A stretch of 64,000 bases of DNA from Homalodisca vitripennis (Eukaryota; Arthropoda; Insecta; Hemiptera; Cicadellidae): positions 72,864,001 through 72,928,000 of the forward strand of contig NC_060215.1 of NCBI RefSeq assembly GCF_021130785.1, read 5' to 3'. The translations under genes and the position numbers were made by a program. Below the pieces are notes generated by a model. It searched no databases. It was not told where the DNA came from and saw nothing but the letters and a program-made list of their open reading frames with translations. This document shows, piece by piece, positions 11,623 to 24,599 of this stretch. How positions within the stretch are numbered: position 1 is the stretch's first letter; the number at the start of each line of letters is the position of its first letter.

Positions 11623-14070
11623 ATTTGCAATGTATCAACATAAAAAACAGCAAAAAATAATGGCTAAAAACACATGCTTCCATCACTCTTTGTCGTTCTG
11701 TACTCTTTCCTTTACAAAGATAGGCAGTTTTTTCAAACTGATACTGTCTACAGTTCAAGTAATTTGTTATCACCACTTTGGGGGATTGTAACACAGAGCC
11801 TACCTTCAACTGATACTATAGATTCAGTCTTTACAAACTATAAAATATAAAAAGCTGTTGTTCAGTATTTGCCATCTTTACTGCTAGTCTCTTAAACAGA
11901 AGATATAGAAAACATCAACTTGTGCACCCAATGAAACTGTTTCAGCTGCTCTTACATTTTATATATAATGTGTGCTCTTTGTTCATAATGATGTAAACAC
12001 TAAAAAGCCTTAAACTCCTGATATTCATTTTTAAACACATGGTTTTGGATTTGAAACATCTGCTTAACATACATACATGTGTTAAAAATGTTTTAATAGT
12101 ATTTTCCTCGTAGTCATTTAATTTGCTTTTAAATTTCATAAGTATATTTTCAATTCTGATACATCTGCTATTTTAGCTTGGATAATTTAAATATTGTGTT
12201 TGTTTGTGTTACATTTATTTTTTAAACATTTGTTATGTTTAAGGCTTATCACATCCTTTTACATTTTCTGCATCAAAAAGTATAATGTGTTATAAGCATT
12301 TAATTTGTAACATCTAAACTGCTTTTAAGAGCTATGCCAGATTATCAGATGATTAGTCAGGTATTTGCACCTGTCATAGGTTAAGTGTTGTATACATTCT
12401 TGGGGTTCACTATGAATACTATGAACGTCAATAGTGGATTTCTTACATCAGTGCTTGTTGCCAAGAGATTGTTAGAGAAAAATGAAGTATTCAAACACAG
12501 TTTAGTGAGGTCCATGAAACTTCTACCAGTGGGGGACCCAAGAGAGAGACTAAGGGGCTCCCTTTGGTTTTCAATTTATAACTGATGGAACAATGACTAA
12601 CTGTATTTAAAACAAACCATTTTATACACTGTTTCCTTTTATAAAATGAATTATGTTGTGGGTGCTAAACTATTGTCAATTGAAGTATTCATGAGTTAAA
12701 TTATAGTATATGTTTTCTGAATAGTGTAACACCAAAATTGCACAGATTGACTAAAACATTTCTAACACTCCTGCATCTGTACCCTAACCCCTCAACTCTG
12801 ATTACTGTACTCACCACTGAGTTGTAGGAGTTTGCTCATCCACCCTAATTGCGGCTGAGTTATAATTCTTTCATCTGAACAAGAAGAATCATGTTGATTA
12901 TCAGTTGATCAATCAATAATATCTCCACACCAAATAATAACTATTAAAATATTGATTGATTACATTTATTTTTATAAATAGGATTTTGAGGTGATACATT
13001 TGATTAATTAGTATAAAACTAACGAGTTAGTAAAATGGAATTTTACAATCAGTGATTAATAAACATAAATAAAAATAATTTGGAATAAAAATTAAACTTT
13101 ATTGCTTGTAATGTTCTCTGATTATTTAAATAAAATATAATTTTAAACAATTTTTTAACTATTATTGGTAACAAGTTGTCAAAATGCTGTTTATTACTTT
13201 TAATATCACAATAATGTGTGTTAACAACCAAAGTCATAAGTGTAGTTTAAAATGTTCTGTCTGTAGTTTCGATTATTGTTATAGAAGATAATAATTATTT
13301 TCGGTCAATGTGTAATTGTATAATCATCACTTTTTTATCCTTGTATGCTGTTTACCTCTCATATTTTTCTTTGTTCATCAGCAATAATTTTCCATACTGT
13401 GATTGGTAAATAATAAGCTGCTCGATAAACACCATCATTATTATAGACTCATTTACATCAAAGAGTGGTATTTCTAATGAAATTTCTTGATTAGATTTGC
13501 ATGAATGGTTTGAAATTACAGTATGTAATATATCAATGGTCATTAAACTCTATTTTGTCAAGTGATATCTTAAAACATTAAATGTGTAATTTGTGTGTTT
13601 ATTTTTATCAAAAGATATCCATTTTTAAAGAATAAACAATAATAATAACAATGTATTTATTTAATTTTTTTTTTCTTATAATATTTTCTATTATCAATAA
13701 CTTAACAAATTATACGCTTTACAAATTATACATGTTTTTATTCAATCCAGTCATTGTGTGACATATTTTTCATCCTTAACAATAAATTATAATCAAACTA
13801 ATACATGTTTCATTTCAAGCATGGAGTATAAGCTAAGGAATTCTATCTCAAGAAAATAAAAGAAAATGTCAAGTAATTTCTTAAACTAAAGTTAGTAATT
13901 TGCTACTGATCTATAGTAAACACACAAGTCCCTGCTATTGTTTGAATGTATGAGCCACTTGGTCTTTTGTTGTTTCTCTAAAATAGATTAAATAGAATCT
14001 TAAAAACTGACAGTCATAAATATTTATAGAAAACATATTCCCAAGTATTTGTTATTGTTGAAGTTAATGA
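11623..14070. other. AT-rich non-coding stretch
   Basis: No gene supported. A short segment at 11935-11960 is an inverted copy of 11180-11205 (shared core TTTCAGCTGCTCTT), suggesting that both belong to the same decayed repeat. Confidence 0.5.
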
Positions 14071-14072
14071 TA

Positions 14073-14511
14073 CAGGGTGTTTCATATAAGGTATCAATCA
14101 CAAAGGTCAATAAAACTGATTGTGAGAAAACGAATTATTGTATAATAGAGAACTGAACACTTTCCTTACAAAATCAACGCTTGAGAATAGTTAAACATTT
14201 TATCATGAATTTTTAATACAGAGTGTGCCAAAATGCATAGGTCTGTTATTTGATTCTCAAATTTTTCAAATGTAAACATATGTAAAGTCATATATAATTT
14301 TAAAGGACTTTGTAAGCCAGACACTTACATTTGAAAAATTCGAAAATCGAACACTGGACCTACAGATTTTGGCACTCCTTGTATTTAAAAATCGATGAAA
14401 ATATTTTAAAGCTGTTCTCAAAGGAGGTTTGTTTTATAGGAAAATGTTCTGTTCATTACTCTACAATAATCCGTTACAATCACTTTGAGATACCCTATGT
14501 GAAAAACCCTG
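14073..14511. mobile_element. Fold-back MITE with TA target duplication
   Basis: 439 bp flanked by TA at 14071-14072 and 14512-14513. The two halves are diverged inverted repeats of each other nearly end to end. The left end CAGGGTGTTTCATATAAGG pairs with the right end read in reverse, CAGGGTTTTTCACATAGGG. Inner blocks at about 14216-14275 and 14325-14385 (shared GTGCCAAAAT and TTTTTCAAATGTAA) pair better than the middle of the arms. It has no coding capacity. The CAGGGTG ends resemble those of the Tc1-like element at 40333-42833, which suggests mobilisation by such a transposase (inference). Confidence 0.85.
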
Positions 14512-16109
14512 TATACATATAAGGCTGATAATATATGTATGATGTAGTGGGATCATGTTATCAACCTGGCCTGATTGACCTAATTTAAATTATTTTCTGA
14601 TAGTAGGATAGTATCATCGTTGTGAGAACCTGTGAGAAACCCGTAACTGTATGTATTCACCAAGACTGTTGCCTGGAATTTTAGGTTTTAAATTAGATTA
14701 ATCCCAAGACAAATGCCTAGAATGTATATACTTTGCATCCACATTGTACGAGTAGTAGTATTGTATGTGTCTCTATTTTCTGTGTTGTTGAGAGGCACAA
14801 AATGATCACAATTGGCTTCAGAACAACAGACTTTAAGGAAGACATCATTCTGACGTTATTTCAGAAAAGTATTTCCCGTCTAATGATTAAACTGACATGC
14901 TCTGCAACTGAAAAATGTTCACTTTCAGTGTTCAGTAAGTGTTCATTTCAGAATACTATAATGAAAATGTTCATCTTTTGGGATTTACATACCACATTAT
15001 GATTGATCCAAATGATACATAATACAAAAAAGAGTAAATATATTTGTACATACATTTAAAATTCTACCAGCCATTCATCTTACTTAAAGAACCATACCAT
15101 ACTTATAAAGGAGAAAAATTACTAGAACTATGTAGTAATAGCAACTTACAATTCAGATGTACTAAATATTAAAATTTGGCAACTACTATTTTTTGGTTCA
15201 AACTTACAATAGCGTAATCTAAATAACTAATATTATGTTCAGCAGAAGTAAAATAAGCTGAACAAGTAAAAATCAACAGAAAAACAAAACAGTTTCTGAA
15301 TACAGTGGTCATGAAATAATTTCCTGAATTTTCTCATGGCATGGCATACTATCATTTTATACATGAAATTCCACCTTTTGGATTCAGACATGAATAGAGG
15401 TTTGAACTTTATTAGACCATACTATTGCTGGAAAAACAACTGTTGATTAAATAATGAACGCTGTTTTCTTTCTTCTTTAAACTAGTTATCAAACAGGAGG
15501 GATAGAAGGTTTTCAAAGTGAATAGTTAAACTCATAATATGTTTTTAAGAGTTATGTAAAATTTCAAAATTAGCAGACTTGATCTGCAACAATGCATCAT
15601 ATCACATTGCTGCTCAATGTTTAGAGATTTTTTTTAACAGCTTCAAGGAATACATTTGTCTAGTGATCGGATTGTTAATCACCTGTTTATGCTGCGTGAT
15701 TTGTGATAATATTTTAAATTTTATAACTAATATTTGCTACTTTGATTGTAAACTAAAATTGGTAACAAATTCTTTAATAAAGTATTTTATCAAAAAATTA
15801 ACTGACTTTTAAAATATAGAAAATTCACATTGAAAAGTAAATTGATACTGGAAGAAATTACTGTGAATGCACCTAAAGTTCAGTAAAGCTAGTGTACAAA
15901 TTTTTCTTATATCCAAAACTCTAAGGATGACTGAGGTGACATGAGATGGACACGCTTGAATGCCCCCTTTACTTTAGCCATTACGCCATGAGCTGTGACA
16001 GAACCCAGGTAAAACGGCAACTTTAGTTAGTTGTGATTTGCTACTGTGTAGGTTACTTAAATAAAGTGTTGACATTTTCTTGTTTAATTTCTTTCAAGAC
16101 AAATAATGT

Positions 16110-16497
16110 GTCTACAATAAATAATGCCTCATACTGTTTTGTCCCTGGCAGTACAAGAAATTATGTTGACAATATCAATGAAGACAAAGTGTTGTTTTTT
16201 CCATTTCCAAAAGACAAGTCATAGAAAAAAATGGATTACGTCCATTCACCGAAATAGTTTTACTTCCTCCAATAAATCGTTGTGTGTATAGAATATTTTG
16301 ATGAGTGGTTTACTGTTCATAAGGATTCTGTAGTAGGACCGGATGGATCTGTTTTAATTGTTAAATGTGATCGATTAAAAATGACTGATAATGCTTCACC
16401 AACAGTTTTTGAGAACTTAGCTTTGTATTTGTCAAAGAAACTACCTCCTCTTAGGAAAGATTCTGTAAAAAGATGTAAAGAGGTCTCAATTAATTAA
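16110..16497 (+). pseudogene. Decayed THAP-domain (zinc finger) gene fragment
   Basis: THAP domains are C2CH zinc fingers that bind DNA and occur in P-element-like transposases and host regulators. The pieces here, in different frames, are: a first part with CFVPGSTRNY and FFPFPKD (about 16130-16221, where the second zinc Cys is Ser); a middle part reading KKWITSIHRNSF in another frame (about 16227-16275); and a third part with CIEYF (16283-16297, where the zinc His is Tyr). The third part continues into ASPTVFENL, which matches the AVPTIF box that ends THAP domains. At least two frameshifts and two lost zinc ligands show that it is dead. Fragments of more protein-like text downstream (17270-17480) may be the rest of the same gene. 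Parent could be a P-element relative or a host THAP gene. Confidence 0.7.
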
Positions 16498-19400
16498 CTG
16501 ACATAATTTTCTGTTTGTGTGCAAGTGATGTAATATTTAGCATTGAAGACAATTTGAACAAATTTTACCATCTAATTGAAAAAATTAAGACTAACTTAAA
16601 TGTTCTGAAAACAGCATAACAACTAATAAATTAATTTTGTTCTAATAATAGTTATAATTAGCATTTAAAAATAAATATCTTATTACTTTCAGTTAAATGT
16701 TTTAACAATACCCTAACCTTCTTAATCTTTGGAAGCTTTTACCTCCAAACTCGATATGGAGAAATCAGGAATTGGTGGGTCATACAAGAGCTATGTAAAA
16801 AGAAGGTATCCCTTTAAATAAAGATGAAAACATCTGTAATTTGAAATTTGATAAACTTAAACCTTAGCTGAGCTATACAGTTTATAAACTTGAAGCTGTA
16901 AGCACCACTGTAAAAGATGCAGATTATGATGTCACTCTAGTTACCAATATTTAAACCTTTATGGTTATTATGCTAAGTAAAAATAAGGATGTTTTATCCA
17001 GTTTACAGTACAATAATTAAACAACAGATTATTTGTAGTTTTACAAATGTTATAAATTTTAATACATATACTATTTAGTGATATTTCAGATAATAATAGT
17101 GTTAATAGGTTTATATTTGAAAGATTGTGTACATGAAGTTTGAAAAATAGTTTCAATAATCAATTTAAGAGTCCAACAGACTTTGTTCTTTTGTAATCTA
17201 ATGTATGTGCATTAGGAATAATTGGCTAAATTGAACAAACAATAAGGTGATGTTCATTTTTCTTACATTTATAAATCTACAGATGAAGAGATGAGTGCAT
17301 CTATAAGAAAAATAGCGTTTAACACCTGGAAGAAAATACGACTTGCACCCAATATAAGTATAAAGATGTTGTTACCAACATCATTAGAAAGATAGAATGT
17401 AAACTTGAATTGCAGGCTATTCAACTAGAAAAATTTACCCACTACAAAACAGAAGGCCAATTTAATATATTCTCTCTCAGCAATAAAGGTAGTATAGCAT
17501 TTTTAAACACAATTTTTTACATAATTTTAAATCTAAGGTAAATTTAGTAGGTACTGTTTTTGTTTATAGAACAGTATACTACTTTATTACAATTTCTTTT
17601 TATTACAATTATATTACTGTTTTGGAACTATAAAATTCAGTTCAATTAACAGATTATTCAAACTCTGCATTGATGCAAAAGTAAAAAATTTTAGGCTATA
17701 TTGTAATAGCTATTATAAGAACCAAGTATTGTATTAGCACCTCAAAAACATTTTTATTACTACTTGTTCAATATTTACATTGTTAATGGATTTAATGTAT
17801 TACTATTTCACTGTAATGAAACTAAGCAATAGGACTCAGGTATAGTTGAATAATATTATTGTGATCAAGAATATTGGTGAATGTAACCTTGTATTTAATA
17901 ATGAATATTTTATCTTTATCATTATAATTAATGTTATTTTCAAAGTAATATTAAGTTATACAACCCATAAAATTCCTTCCATAAAATCAAGTAGCTCTTA
18001 TTCAAAAATTAATTAAGCTTATAAAACTAACCTCATGACATATGACTCGGAGAGGAGTACCATAAGCTTTAGCATGACGTCATATGAACAGTATTCAGGC
18101 GTGTCTATATCATTCAGTCCCCTTGGGATGACTGTGATATACAGCATTAATAGTTCAGCATCTTGCTTGTCTCACAGTAACATATTGGGTATTTATGACG
18201 TTACAAACCAATGAAAGATACCACACAAAGATTTCTTAATTTCTGGAAAACATTTAACTGGACTGTAACTCTCCGCTTAAATTAGCACATCATAAAACAA
18301 TAATGATGAAATGAAGTTAAAAAAAGTTGTAATATTGTATTTTAATTCACTACACAGTTTACCAGATTGGAAATCTTTGTGGTAGAAGATACAGTTTTGT
18401 GTTCTTAACGTATATTAGCACAACATATTTAATTTTGGTGAATAATATTTAAACAGTATTAAAATACAAATATATAGGTGTGGGTATTAATGATAAACTC
18501 TAATGGTGTGCTTGCGTTAACTATTTAAATACTGTAACAAATTAAAATCAATCAAAACATTATACGGACAGAGAAGTTTTTTTCCACAAATGAAATTCCT
18601 CATTTTATATAGACTCCAAAACAATGTTTAAATCTTTGAGAAATAGTCTTGATTGGAGAGCAGCGTTTAAACCATAGTGTAACTGAATACAAATGTATGA
18701 TAAAAAGTTGAAAAACAAAAGACCAGATTAACCTCATTACAGTTGTTCATTTAATTAAAGCTTTATATTCTACACATTTTTTATGAGTACAAATATATTA
18801 AACATTTTCTTTGTCCGAATAAATTCAACTGTATAGTTAATCATTTTAAGGTTTTCAAAATTTATAAAATTAAATTCCCAGGATTCATAGGAGGTATTTA
18901 CAAAAATACCTGTGGAAAGAAATGTACTAAAAGTTCTTTAGTTGTAATGTAACTGACAGACTGGAAAATCTCAAGATCTTTGATAATATTGAATATCCCC
19001 TATTACAGTTGAAAGAAATTAAATATCCCTAGTATCAACAACAATATAAAGTATTCCTGCTTAACCATAAAATATATTTAGTCTTTCATTTTTCTAATTA
19101 CATTTTCTATTGCATTTTGCTCTTTTTTAAATTCTATTCATAGCACATTATGCTTTAGCTATAGAACACTATTTTTCAGTACCTACGTCTGTAATGTCAA
19201 TTCAATTCAACACCTTATTTATTTCCAAATAAAGAAATTACAGTTCCATAATAGAGTAATATATACTATAGTAATTTTCAAGTATGATTAAAACATTAAC
19301 ATTACTTAAAATATAGGAAAAAAGTACCCACATAGCATTGAATGTAGTGATTATAATAATGCTATTTCTATTGTTCGGTTTTGACTGTCTATATTTAGAT

Positions 19401-20050
19401 TTAAATCTTGATAAAATGTATCATTAATCTTTTAAATTTAACTATGTACTGAAAATTTAATAAAATATTATAATTTATTTTTACTCAAAAGTTTTTTTTA
19501 TTTATCATAAAAGTTGTTTAGTATTTAATTTATATGACTTCCATCCTTTTTAAAACAGTTCCAAAAGTTTGAGGTTGTTCTAAGTTTGCAATTAATATAT
19601 TAATTAATATAAAAGAGATTGTCTGATTTCATACAGCATTTTCTGCAAATATCTACTTTGTCTTTGGTTTATCTTTGTTAAACTGAGCATCTCCATTCCA
19701 ATAAAATTATCTGTACTAACCATTATTAAGATGATAAAGCAATAAATGTGTTACCTTGACTGCCTCTTCCATTCAGATCCTTTTCAACTCAAATCCCATT
19801 TCTCAAACATGCATTTTTTTTTTTTAATGTTGAAGGAAACATACTGTTATCTTCATAATTGTATGAGGTTTTATAAATGAATATACTACACAACTGTCAC
19901 TCATATTCAGTTGTATTGCATACACTATGTTTTAATGAATTTTATTAATGTAGTCAACAAATTTAAAATATGTATAAAATATTTGTAGGGTTGTAAAAAT
20001 TTTTACAAATGTGGTTTTATTTAATTATTTGTGTGATATTTAATGATATT
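16498..20050. other. AT-rich stretch with possible remnants of the THAP gene
   Basis: Nothing firm. 17270-17480 contains broken protein-like text that may continue the THAP-domain pseudogene. 18040-18230 is slightly GC-richer and contains a perfect TGACGTCA palindrome at 18075-18082 and a TGACGTTA nearby. Confidence 0.4.
18075..18082. promoter_or_regulatory. CRE-type palindrome TGACGTCA
   Basis: A perfect 8-bp cAMP-response-element consensus, the binding site of CREB/ATF bZIP factors, in a locally GC-richer patch. A single 8-mer can occur by chance, and no gene start is evident next to it. Confidence 0.25.
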
Positions 20051-20226
20051 TAACGGGAAAGTTACATAACAAACGGAGTGCCCAGGGAGTCTGTGAACAT
20101 TGATGAAAGCCTCTGTTTAGATTTAAACAACACTTCAATCACGCGCATAACAGTCTGTGTTTTGAGACTAAACTGTTTTTCAGTAAGCCAACTCTCATAA
20201 CTGTTAAAAAATAACTTAGCTATTCA

Positions 20227-20234
20227 TATAAAAG
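20227..20234 (+). promoter_or_regulatory. Candidate TATA box
   Basis: TATAAAAG lies about 200 bp upstream of an ATG followed immediately by a strong splice donor. The spacing would place a transcription start near 20258, giving a leader of about 175 bp. In AT-rich DNA, TATA motifs are common, so it counts only together with the donor. Confidence 0.35.
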
Positions 20235-20257
20235 TTTTTCCGTCTTGAAACACAACC

Positions 20258-20434
20258 ATACACACACACAAAAACAAACCATACACTATGTGGATACTAG
20301 TGAAGCACCATAACAATTATCTACATTGGGCATCACATCACAGTGTTGAGTTCATGTGGCTTCGTACACAGAGAAAAATATATCTTTGAACAAATTTTAA
20401 GTGGTACTGTGTCATATTAACTTCTAAAATAATG
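20258..20434 (+). other. Candidate first exon ending in ATG/GTGAGT
   Basis: The last three bases (20432-20434) are ATG, and the next six, GTGAGT, are a near-perfect metazoan splice donor. Start codons placed at the end of a leader exon are common in insect genes. The 5' end is inferred from the TATA motif. The next exon that I can identify (22350) cannot follow it directly: ATG joined to that exon in phase 0 meets a stop after nine codons. An unseen intervening exon, or a different gene, is required. Confidence 0.35.
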
Positions 20435-22349
20435 GTGAGTACTTAATTTATTTATATGTCATTGTATACTAAGATTTGGGACTTAAATGTTAAATAAAAC
20501 ATAAAATAAATTTTGAAAAATAATTTTAAATAGCTACAATTTCAAGCTAGTAGTATATTTTTTAACAAATAAGGTACATTAAAAATTGTCTCATAACAAT
20601 GCCTATTTTGATACAGTCATAGACAGGAAATAAATTATTTGTAAACATATACTTTTAACAAAATCATTTTTATGTCTTTTATTTCTTGAATAATTTTTAG
20701 AAGAATATGTGTTTTTGAAAACACATTGTATTTTAAAATGAACTATTTGTACAATAGCCTTATAATCTCACCTTTTCTTTATTTATTTGTAAGTAGAAAT
20801 TGTCTATATGGTTTCATTATTACTGTAAAACTAAGATTCCCTTTTTGAGAGCCAAATATTTTGTAGAAACGGATCTTCTCTTGTTATTTCTATATAAAAA
20901 TGTATTGGAAACTATCAAGCATTTGTGTATTCCATTAAATTTAGATCAAAAGTGTAATATATGGTGAATTTTTCACCTAAATGGATGAAATATTTATCAC
21001 GATTTTATCTACTAGATACATGTATTGTTCACCAACATGTAGACTAGGAGTGAGCAAAAGCATAAAATAAATTTAATATGCTTCCACTTCTATGAGAAAA
21101 CATAGACATTCACTATATATAAAAAATAACTACCATTTGATGCAATTTTTGATTCTTCATTTTATTAGGAGAATCCACAAAAAATCAGTGATAAGTTTCA
21201 AACATAAGGGAGATCAAGTTCTATATAATTTAAAAAATCTCAATAACATAAAAATCATGGTATGTCAAAACAAAATTTCAACCAAACAATTGATTTTGAA
21301 TATGTAGTAAAGTTTGGGTAATTTACAATTTTGTTTATTTTGAGGTAGTTAGAAAAATATATTTATAGGAATCCACAGATAATACTGTGCAACAATCTTA
21401 CTGTATATCTTGCAGATAACAAATAGTTATTTTTCCCATTTGATTTCCTGCTTTCTCCTTGTAGCTATAGTTCTCATCTGTCGAAACTAATTTTGTATTG
21501 TTTGTGTTGTCAATACTCCAATACAATCTACTATTTTTATAGTTTGAGATAATATTAGCTTACTAATAGAAAATATGTGATAGGAAAGTCCGAAAAATGT
21601 ATATCTTACAAGTAGGCTTTCTGAAAACCAGTAATTTTGTTTCTTACCAGACCTTGTTTCTTAAACTCTATTTTTGTGTGTAAAACACTCCTAGTTTATG
21701 AAACTCAGATGTCAAATTTTAGCTTTTAATATTCTACATATAATTTTTGAGTTTTCTATTTTGATAAATTCAAATTACAAAATATACTATTAGTAATATC
21801 CACTATTGAAAACGTTGAACAGCCAACACCTTTTATGGTCATTTAAAATTCATATTTCTTATATCATTGTTTTCATTTCGTCGTAACTTTTAAAATCATA
21901 CAACTTGAATTATTATTTGACTTGTCATTTCAAATTTATAATCATCTTTTCCAAGAAGATAAAGAATTGCTAATTATGAATGATGTAAAATACTGATGTG
22001 CTAAGTTTTATTGTTAAGAATTGAACAATACAAAAATTTTTTCGTAGATTTTGGTTTTGTAGTGTGTTTGCATCTTCATAAAACTCTGTTCTATAGCATT
22101 TTGTTTAGTGGGTATTGTGATTTACTATTAATTAGTTAAATCTTACAATTAATTGTGTTTAATATTTAAACTCTTCATATTTTGGTTATTTTATTAAACA
22201 AATCTAGCTTTGAGACCGATTTTAGCTTACCGGCTGAGGCATGAAGGATAAAAGTGTGTGTTGTTTGGTCCTTATATAAATGGTAAGCCATTTATAAATA
22301 TTGTAAATGCTTCAATGTAACTTTGCTCTCATTTTATAAATTATTCCAG

Positions 22350-22545
22350 GGAATATGGAGATGCCGGAGCAGATGATGACGGTGATCGCAGCAAACCCAA
22401 GGTGACTATCCGAGAGACTCTTGGAGAGGACGGCATCCAAGCCAAGCTGACAAATATTACAGGCAATGTTGCTGGTCGCTTGGGCAATGTTATGGGAAAA
22501 GGTATCGGAGGTTTGTCCAAGTTCGGTGGTGGAAGTTGGTTCTAA
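22350..22545 (+). CDS. Terminal coding exon of an unrecognised host gene
   Basis: This is the best host coding sequence in the window. A clean acceptor (ttattccag) precedes 22350. The frame starts with one base of a split codon, then GAATATGGA, and runs 64 sense codons to TAA at 22543-22545. Base composition is markedly GC-richer than the flanks. The encoded tail has an acidic stretch (GADDDGDRSKPK), then a polar helix-like segment, then a Gly-rich amphipathic end with LGNVMGKGIGGLSK and the C-terminus FGGGSWF. No membrane segment or catalytic motif is visible. I cannot name the family. Upstream exons were not identified in this window; they may be very short or lie before position 1. Confidence 0.75.
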
Positions 22546-23125
22546 TCTCTACATCCACTCTGTTGTTGTTTGTAATATGTATAATGATTATTGAAGGTCA
22601 TTTATATGTTTAAATCAATGCAAGCTGAGTAATGTGTGTTTGTTGTTATATTATGAATGTTTATTTTAAAAGTGGTATTGTACAAACAAATGAACATTGT
22701 GCATAGTTAAATACCAAAATTTTTATGATATTTTTCAAAAATATAAAAGTATTTTGTTGCTTAGATTTGAGTGTGAGTATGGACCTACTTAATGGTACAA
22801 ATTTCGATAACTCCTACAATTTTCTGAGAGATAGTTGTTATGTAGATGTTATTGTATAAAAGTAATAATCCGTAAGCTTACTTAGGGTTCTGTGTTCATT
22901 GACTGAGCTTGCCTGTGATTTTACACCCCTATATCATATAAACGTATATCAAACGTTTGTTGTTATATGATTAATGGATAATCAGATTGTTTTTTAGGGG
23001 GAGCAAACAAACATATAAGTAAATGACAAATTCTGCGATTTGAACTGATAATTGGTAATGTATAAACCAAAAATTGTATGTACATAGTTATAAATATGAA
23101 AATAAACATTTTAATATATACATAT
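22546..23125 (+). other. Probable 3' untranslated region
   Basis: AT-rich sequence following the stop codon of the terminal exon, without coding potential. A canonical AATAAA lies at 23101-23106 and could end a transcript of this length. The true polyadenylation site cannot be fixed from sequence alone. Confidence 0.4.
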
Positions 23126-24599
23126 ATAAATATGTATATATTCATGGTAAATAGTTACATAGGTTATTTAGTAAAGAGTAATAATAACCCTATAAAATAA
23201 GTGATATATTGTACTTTTTTTAAGGAAGACTATATATGTGTATATATAAAACATATATAAACATATATGTAAAACATGAGTCATAGAGAGCTCGTAGTAT
23301 TAAAAAAAATTATGTAGTATTAAAATCCTAGTTACATGAAGGCAACACCCATACTATTTTTCTGTAAAAGCATGTTCAGATTCTTACAAAATCCCATTAA
23401 ATACATTTTAAAATACATGTAAACTAAATTACATTTTGTATCATTTGACAGACATTTATAGCAGTTCTACTGGAGTATGTGTACAAATTTGAATATTCAT
23501 GCTTGTAGTTGTAAAAGAAGATACATTTCATTCCACTGTATCCTACATAAGTGTTTACTATCTAACAGGTTTACAAACGGCATAGCACCAAGTATGATAA
23601 CGATAAAATTGTAGAAAAATATAAGTAGCCATTCTAAAAATATAATAATGCTGAAATAATTAGATTTATTAATAGTGGCAAGGTATTTCCTGCATTAATT
23701 ACTATGGAAATTGTCATAGAGGATATTCTGGATAAACTTGAGTTTATTTCCATATAACTGAATTAGAGTGGCTGGTTCGCTAACCATGTGAAGCTGGCAG
23801 CACCCATCTCAAAAGAATACTTTAAACATAATGTAATTGTTTTTATATTTTATTTATTTATTAGCATCACATTACATCATCGTTTTATGACAGATATTTT
23901 TCATGATAACAAAAAGATTAAGAAATGGATAATCACCAGAATAACATGAATTCCAAATAAATGCTACAAATACAAACCTTAACAAACAATTCCACAAGTT
24001 TTTGGCATATTTAAGTGAATGTATATTGCTAGCAATCTAGTGCCTCCCATATTTTTTGTAATGTTTCATACACAAATGCCAAAAACATCTAAAAGTTACT
24101 AACCACACAATTCTTTAATATGTTAGAACACTGTGTGCCCATGTTTATTGATGGAATGAAATTAACCTCATTCAGAAGAATGAGAACACATATAGAATAA
24201 GATGTGCTGCAGCTGTAGTTAATCAACACACGGGTATTGTGATCTAAAAACTTCATAAATTTATGATGAGATCAAAGCCGGGCACTTATACAAAGGTTTC
24301 ATCATGAAAAGATAGAGAATAAGGGCCAAATGATCATAAGTCATATATTGATCCAGAAGTATATATATATATATTCAAAGTTGAAGAATTTATGTCAAAA
24401 TTACAATAAATAAGATGAAATTAAAGCTATAGTGCGAGCACATATGTACAAAGAGTGGCTAGAAGAAAGCAGAGCCAGATTTACCTCTTCAGACTAAATA
24501 GTTTTACAGTTTACCTAAACAATTGTATTTAATTTTTGGGTAAATAGTAAGTGGCATATCTCTAGTCTTATTTAAACTCTTTCTTAATGTTGCGCAGCA

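Noticed and set aside
20432..22545. Two-exon gene by joining ATG at 20434 to 22350
   Set aside because: The phases do not match: direct joining gives a stop after nine codons.
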